Shown here piece after piece: positions 60,754 through 64,000 of a DNA stretch of 64,000 nt; positions within the stretch are counted from its first letter, which is position 1; every line of letters begins with the position of its first letter. The DNA is taken from positions 186,001 through 250,000 of the forward strand of contig JACQBA010000007.1 in assembly GCA_016194745.1 (NCBI GenBank), given 5' to 3'. Made by a program: the position numbers and the translations under genes. The notes under the pieces are model-generated. The model did no database searches and was not told where the DNA came from. It was given only the letters and a program-made list of their open reading frames with translations. The stretch comes from Elusimicrobiota bacterium. GTDB lineage: Bacteria; Elusimicrobiota; Elusimicrobia; UBA1565; JACRDR01.

Positions 60754-62445
60754 ATGGCATCCACCGTAGACACCAAACAGATCATCTATTCGCTCATCGA
60801 CGTGGGGCGCGTCCATCCCCCGAAGAAGCAGGTGCTCAAGGGCATCCACATCTCCTTTTACTACGGCGCGAAGATCGGCGTTTTGGGCGACAACGGCTCA
60901 GGCAAATCGACGCTCCTGCGCATCATGGCGGGCAAGGACACGGACTACAGCGGACAGATCACCCAGTCCAAGGGCTACACGACCGGACTCCTCGAGCAGG
61001 AGCCTCAGCTCGATCCGGAAAAGACGGTCAAGGAGATCGTCTCCGAGGGCGTGGCCGAGACGATGAAGATCCTCGAGGACTTCAACGTCGTGAGCGACAA
61101 GCTGGCCGACCCGAATCTCAAGCCCGACGAGATGGACAAGCTGCTCAACAAGCAGGGGGAGCTCCAAGAGAAGATCGACGCGGCCAACGCCTGGGAGATC
61201 GACAATACGCTCAAAGTGGCGATGGACGCGCTCCGCTGTCCGCCCTCCGATCAGAAGTGCGGATCTCTTTCCGGCGGCGAGAAGCGCCGCGTCGCCCTGT
61301 GCCGGCTCCTTTTGTCGAAACCCGACATCTTGCTTCTAGACGAGCCCACGAACCATCTGGACGCGGAGTCGGTCGACTGGCTCGAGCAGCACCTGAAGCG
61401 CTACGAGGGCACGATCATCGCCGTGACCCACGACCGCTATTTCCTCGATAACGTCGCCGGCTGGATCCTCGAGCTGCACAAGGGCGAAGGCATCCCCTAT
61501 AAGGGCAACTACGCCTCGTGGCTCGAGCAGAAGCAGGCGCGCCTCGCTCAGGAGGCGAAGTCCGAGGGTAAGCTGCAGAAGACGCTCGCCAAGGAGCTCG
61601 AGTGGGTCCGTTCCGGCGTGTCGGGCCGCAGAGCCAAGAGCAAGGCCAGGCTTTCCGCCTACGAGGAGATGTTCGAGCAGTCCCAAAAGGAAAAGGGCTA
61701 CGAGGACCTCGAGATCTTCATCCCCGCGGGTCCGCGGCTCGGCGACATGGTCATCGAGGCGAAGGGGATCTCGAAGGCCTTCGGCGACAAGCTCTTGTTC
61801 GACGACCTCTCCTTCAAGCTTCCGCCCAACGGCATCGTCGGCGTGATCGGACCGAACGGCGCCGGCAAAACGACCTTGTTCAAGCTGATCACCGGCCTCG
61901 ACAAGCCGGACGCCGGCGCATTCAAGGTCGGCGAGACCGTCAAGCTCGGGTACGTCGACCAGAACCGCACCCTCGACGGCGAGAAGAACGTCTGGGAGGT
62001 CATCTCGGACGGGCTCGACATGGTCCGCGTCGGCAAGCAGGAGGTCAACTCCCGCTCTTACGTCGGCCGCTTCAACTTCGCGGGCCAGGACCAGCAGAAG
62101 CTGGTCAAGAATCTCTCGGGCGGCGAGCGCAACCGCGTGCACATGGCGCGGATGCTCAAGGAAGGGGCGAACGTGCTCCTTCTCGACGAGCCCACCAACG
62201 ACTTGGACGTCCATACGCTGCGCGCGCTGGAAGAGGCGATCCAGAACTTCGCCGGCTGCGCCGTCGTCATCTCGCACGACCGCTGGTTCCTCGACCGTAT
62301 CGCGACGCACATCCTCTCCTTCGAAGGCGACTCGAAGGTCGTCTGGTTCGAGGGGAACTACCAGGCCTACGAGGAAGACAAGAAGAAGCGCCTCGGCGAC
62401 GTGCAGCCCAAGCGCATCCATTACAAGCGCCTGACCCGGGGCTGA
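60754..62445 (+). CDS. ettA: EttA, energy-dependent translational throttle (ABC-F ATPase)
   Basis: 563 residues, family length ~555. Two ABC domains: GDNGSGKSTLLRIM, SLSGGEKRRVALCRLL, LLLDEPTNHLDAESV in the first; GPNGAGKTTLFKLI, LSGGERNRVHMARML, LLLDEPTNDLDVHT in the second. The linker contains the P-site tRNA-interaction motif region and the EttA mark WVRSGVSGRRAKSKARLSAYEEM. It binds the ribosomal E site and couples ATP level to the first peptide bond. It is cytosolic, monocistronic, and unrelated to the neighbours. Confidence 0.97.
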   Translation: MASTVDTKQIIYSLIDVGRVHPPKKQVLKGIHISFYYGAKIGVLGDNGSGKSTLLRIMAGKDTDYSGQITQSKGYTTGLLEQEPQLDPEKTVKEIVSEGVAETMKILEDFNVVSDKLADPNLKPDEMDKLLNKQGELQEKIDAANAWEIDNTLKVAMDALRCPPSDQKCGSLSGGEKRRVALCRLLLSKPDILLLDEPTNHLDAESVDWLEQHLKRYEGTIIAVTHDRYFLDNVAGWILELHKGEGIPYKGNYASWLEQKQARLAQEAKSEGKLQKTLAKELEWVRSGVSGRRAKSKARLSAYEEMFEQSQKEKGYEDLEIFIPAGPRLGDMVIEAKGISKAFGDKLLFDDLSFKLPPNGIVGVIGPNGAGKTTLFKLITGLDKPDAGAFKVGETVKLGYVDQNRTLDGEKNVWEVISDGLDMVRVGKQEVNSRSYVGRFNFAGQDQQKLVKNLSGGERNRVHMARMLKEGANVLLLDEPTNDLDVHTLRALEEAIQNFAGCAVVISHDRWFLDRIATHILSFEGDSKVVWFEGNYQAYEEDKKKRLGDVQPKRIHYKRLTRG

Positions 62446-62462
62446 TCCGCCCCGCCGTTCCA

Positions 62463-62491
62463 TTGACAAATCGGCGCACTGCCGATAAAGT
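62463..62491 (+). promoter_or_regulatory. Promoter with palindrome in the spacer
   Basis: TTGACA (62463-62468), 17-bp spacer, TAAAGT (62486-62491). The spacer contains ATCGGC-GCACT-GCCGAT (62470-62486), a perfect 6-bp inverted repeat between the two boxes, where a repressor would block RNA polymerase. Confidence 0.6.
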
Positions 62492-62497
62492 CATCGG

Positions 62498-62524
62498 ATG
62501 ACCCCGCACGGTCCGCGTCCGTGA
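62498..62524 (+). CDS. Putative 8-codon leader peptide, coupled to the next gene
   Basis: ATG ACC CCG CAC GGT CCG CGT CCG TGA starts 6 nt after the TAAAGT -10 box; its TGA overlaps the GTG start at 62521 (GTGA). Coupled re-initiation would explain how the downstream GTG, which lacks a ribosome site, is translated. Coding by itself is unproven. Confidence 0.35.
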   Translation: MTPHGPRP

Positions 62525-63297
62525 GCCCCACGCTCGCGTGGACGCTTTACGCGCTGTGCCTCATCGCCGGCATCGTCTATTACCTCATGCGGGCGATGGA
62601 GAGCACCCTCGACAGGATCAGCCTGCCTCAGCTCCTCTACGTCATGTACATGATGGGCTGCTCGGCGATCGTCGCGTGGGTCGGCAACGACGGGAGGATC
62701 GCGGCGGTGTTCTTGGCCGTGCCTCTCTTCATGGTCGCGTGGTTCACTCACAGCGCCGCTCCCGGGGTGGACGCGGGGATCCTGCATGAGATCCAGGCGA
62801 AGATCGACCTGGCCCGGGAGTCGCTGAAGGCCAGCTCGACGGACCCCTTCGCGCTCGAGTGCCTGGGCGACCAGTACCGGGAGATCGCGGAGCCCCTGCT
62901 CGCCAAGCCCTATTACGCGCGCCTTATCGAGCACTATGCCGGCAAGACCGGCTGCGAGCGCGTGCGGAGCACGGTCCAGGAGAAGCTGCGCGAGATGGAG
63001 CTCAATCCCGGTGCCGTCACCGTCGCCAAGGTCCCGGAGCTCGTGCGGGCCTGCCCGCAATGCGAGTCGCTCGCGCTGAAACTCGCCTACGCCTGCCCGC
63101 GCTGCGGCTGGGCGTTCTATCCCGATCCGCGGACGTGGCATGTCGTGCGGATGAACCGCTTCTTCGACCGCCATCGGTTCACGCGCGTGACGGTATTCGG
63201 CCTGTGCCTCCTGCCCTTCTTGTTCGTGCTCGGTCCCATGCCCTTCGGCGTCTTGTGGGGCGTTCTGACGCTCGCGTTCGCGGCGGGGCGGGCATGA
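62521..63297 (+). CDS. Membrane protein with cytoplasmic zinc-ribbon-like segment
   Basis: 258 residues from GTG 62521. Two hydrophobic helices near the N-terminus (LAWTLYALCLIAGIVYYL; YVMYMMGCSAIVAWVG) and another close by, an Ala/Glu-rich helical middle (ILHEIQAKIDLARESLKASS), then CPQCESLALKLAYACPRCG (two CxxC, zinc-ribbon-like, ~180-200) and a C-terminal hydrophobic pair. Role unknown. It overlaps the next gene by 4 bp and has its own promoter, so the two form an operon. Confidence 0.6.
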   Translation: MSPTLAWTLYALCLIAGIVYYLMRAMESTLDRISLPQLLYVMYMMGCSAIVAWVGNDGRIAAVFLAVPLFMVAWFTHSAAPGVDAGILHEIQAKIDLARESLKASSTDPFALECLGDQYREIAEPLLAKPYYARLIEHYAGKTGCERVRSTVQEKLREMELNPGAVTVAKVPELVRACPQCESLALKLAYACPRCGWAFYPDPRTWHVVRMNRFFDRHRFTRVTVFGLCLLPFLFVLGPMPFGVLWGVLTLAFAAGRA

Positions 63298-64000
63298 GCG
63301 CCCCGACCGACTTCTCCGCGGAGTGGACGTCCTTCCTCTCCCGCCTCGGTCTCATCGGGGCGCTGCTGGCGGGGTTCGGACTCTACGCGGCGTCGCCCAA
63401 GGCGCCGGACGTTCCGTCCGGCCGCGCCCGCCGCGCCACGCAGGGCGCGCCGGCTAGCGTCGCGTCCCTCGCCGGCACGGGCGGCGCGCCCGCCGGTGAT
63501 CCCCAGACCCTCCGCAAGGTGGTCGAGGCGCTCTCGGAGGGTCGGCCCAGCCCGGAGCTCGAGAAGGCCTTGGCCGACGCGGAGGCGCGGGGGGACTTGG
63601 ACAAGCCCTTCAACGACGGGGCGACCTTCAAGAATATCCTGTCGGAGGCCCGGCAAGGCTCGGCCGGCCCGGCCATCGAGCGCGCCATCGCGGCCGCCGA
63701 CGCCCGGGGCGATCTCGACCGCGTGAAGGTCATGGGAAAGAGCCTCAAGCAGTATATGAGCGAGGCCAAGGAGCTTTCCGCGCGCGCCGACGAGCTGAAG
63801 GCGAAGACCGAGCGGGAGATGGCCGAGGCGAACGGGATCAAGCTCGACGCGGAGGATCCGCGAGACGTGGCGCGTCAGATGGCCGAAAGGCTCAAGTCTC
63901 CGCTCGCGGACGACAGGCTTCTCGCGGCGCAGACGCTCTGCGACCTGCGCTACGCGGCGAACGCTGATCCCGCCCTGCGCGATCTCGAGGCATTGGCCCA
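63294..64000 (+). CDS. Membrane-anchored helical protein of unknown function (3' end beyond right edge)
   Basis: At least 235 residues from ATG 63294 (ATGA overlap) with no stop before 64000. A hydrophobic anchor (LGLIGALLAGFGLYAAS) is followed by a Pro/Ala linker and then charged amphipathic helices (LEKALADAEARGDLDKPFND, KQYMSEAKELSARADELKAK), probably coiled coil. Two similar segments, 'xxAxADARGDLDxxxxxG', suggest an internal repeat. It is translationally coupled to the preceding membrane protein. No family recognised. Confidence 0.65.
   Translation, partial: MSAPTDFSAEWTSFLSRLGLIGALLAGFGLYAASPKAPDVPSGRARRATQGAPASVASLAGTGGAPAGDPQTLRKVVEALSEGRPSPELEKALADAEARGDLDKPFNDGATFKNILSEARQGSAGPAIERAIAAADARGDLDRVKVMGKSLKQYMSEAKELSARADELKAKTEREMAEANGIKLDAEDPRDVARQMAERLKSPLADDRLLAAQTLCDLRYAANADPALRDLEALA

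Overview
The window is GC-rich and densely coded. It comes from a diderm bacterium: there is a Wza-type outer-membrane export protein, an outer-membrane beta-barrel candidate, a periplasmic MepA-type endopeptidase and many signal peptides. No rRNA, tRNA or ribosomal marker is present, so the phylum cannot be fixed. Large multi-domain membrane proteins, radical SAM enzymes in glycan loci and chained overlapping starts suggest an uncultured lineage such as Elusimicrobiota, but this is only a guess. Most of the window makes, exports or trims surface polysaccharide.

1-14538: a lipid-linked glycosylation neighbourhood. It holds a polyprenyl-phosphate sugar synthase-like GT2, two tandem paralogous YfhO-type membrane proteins, several other large polytopic proteins (one partial at the left edge, one with TPRs), a hexapeptide acetyltransferase, a TPR lipoprotein-size protein and the first copy of an unrecognised pair of membrane/winged-helix-like proteins (called A and B here).

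14626-25165: a co-directional run, almost every start overlapping the previous stop. It encodes a GmhA-like isomerase, an SDR epimerase, a GT2, a cytidylyltransferase-sugar kinase fusion with domains in the opposite order to HldE, two radical SAM proteins, a ThDP-dependent E1 alpha/beta pair without E2/E3, the second A/B pair and a small membrane protein. It looks like a pathway for an unusual, possibly branched or heptose-like sugar. 25175-26050 is mepA on the other strand.

26272-48960: an exopolysaccharide locus: an NRPS-like protein and hydrolase, galE (opposite strand), Wza, BY-kinase copolymerase, deacetylase, Wzx, three GT4 enzymes, Wzy, a large secreted lyase-like protein, an initiating phosphoglycosyl transferase broken by an in-frame TAG, and an aminotransferase/acetyltransferase/4,6-dehydratase set matching the bacillosamine (PglE-PglD-PglF) route. 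Two near-identical promoters drive 26272 and 31545, suggesting co-regulation.

49132-64000: a secreted Ig/lectin-like protein, small secreted proteins, a beta-barrel candidate, an alpha/beta hydrolase, a 1324-residue HAD-GT20-SWEET-like fusion beside a periplasmic trehalase (trehalose making and breaking), a secreted HEXXH protease behind a symmetric operator-like array, ettA, and two membrane proteins, the last running off the right edge.

Non-coding highlights: a ~65-70 bp two-hairpin repeat present twice (one copy supplies the start codon and signal-peptide n-region of mepA), and several promoters whose -10 hexamer lies exactly 6-7 nt before a start codon, implying leaderless mRNAs.
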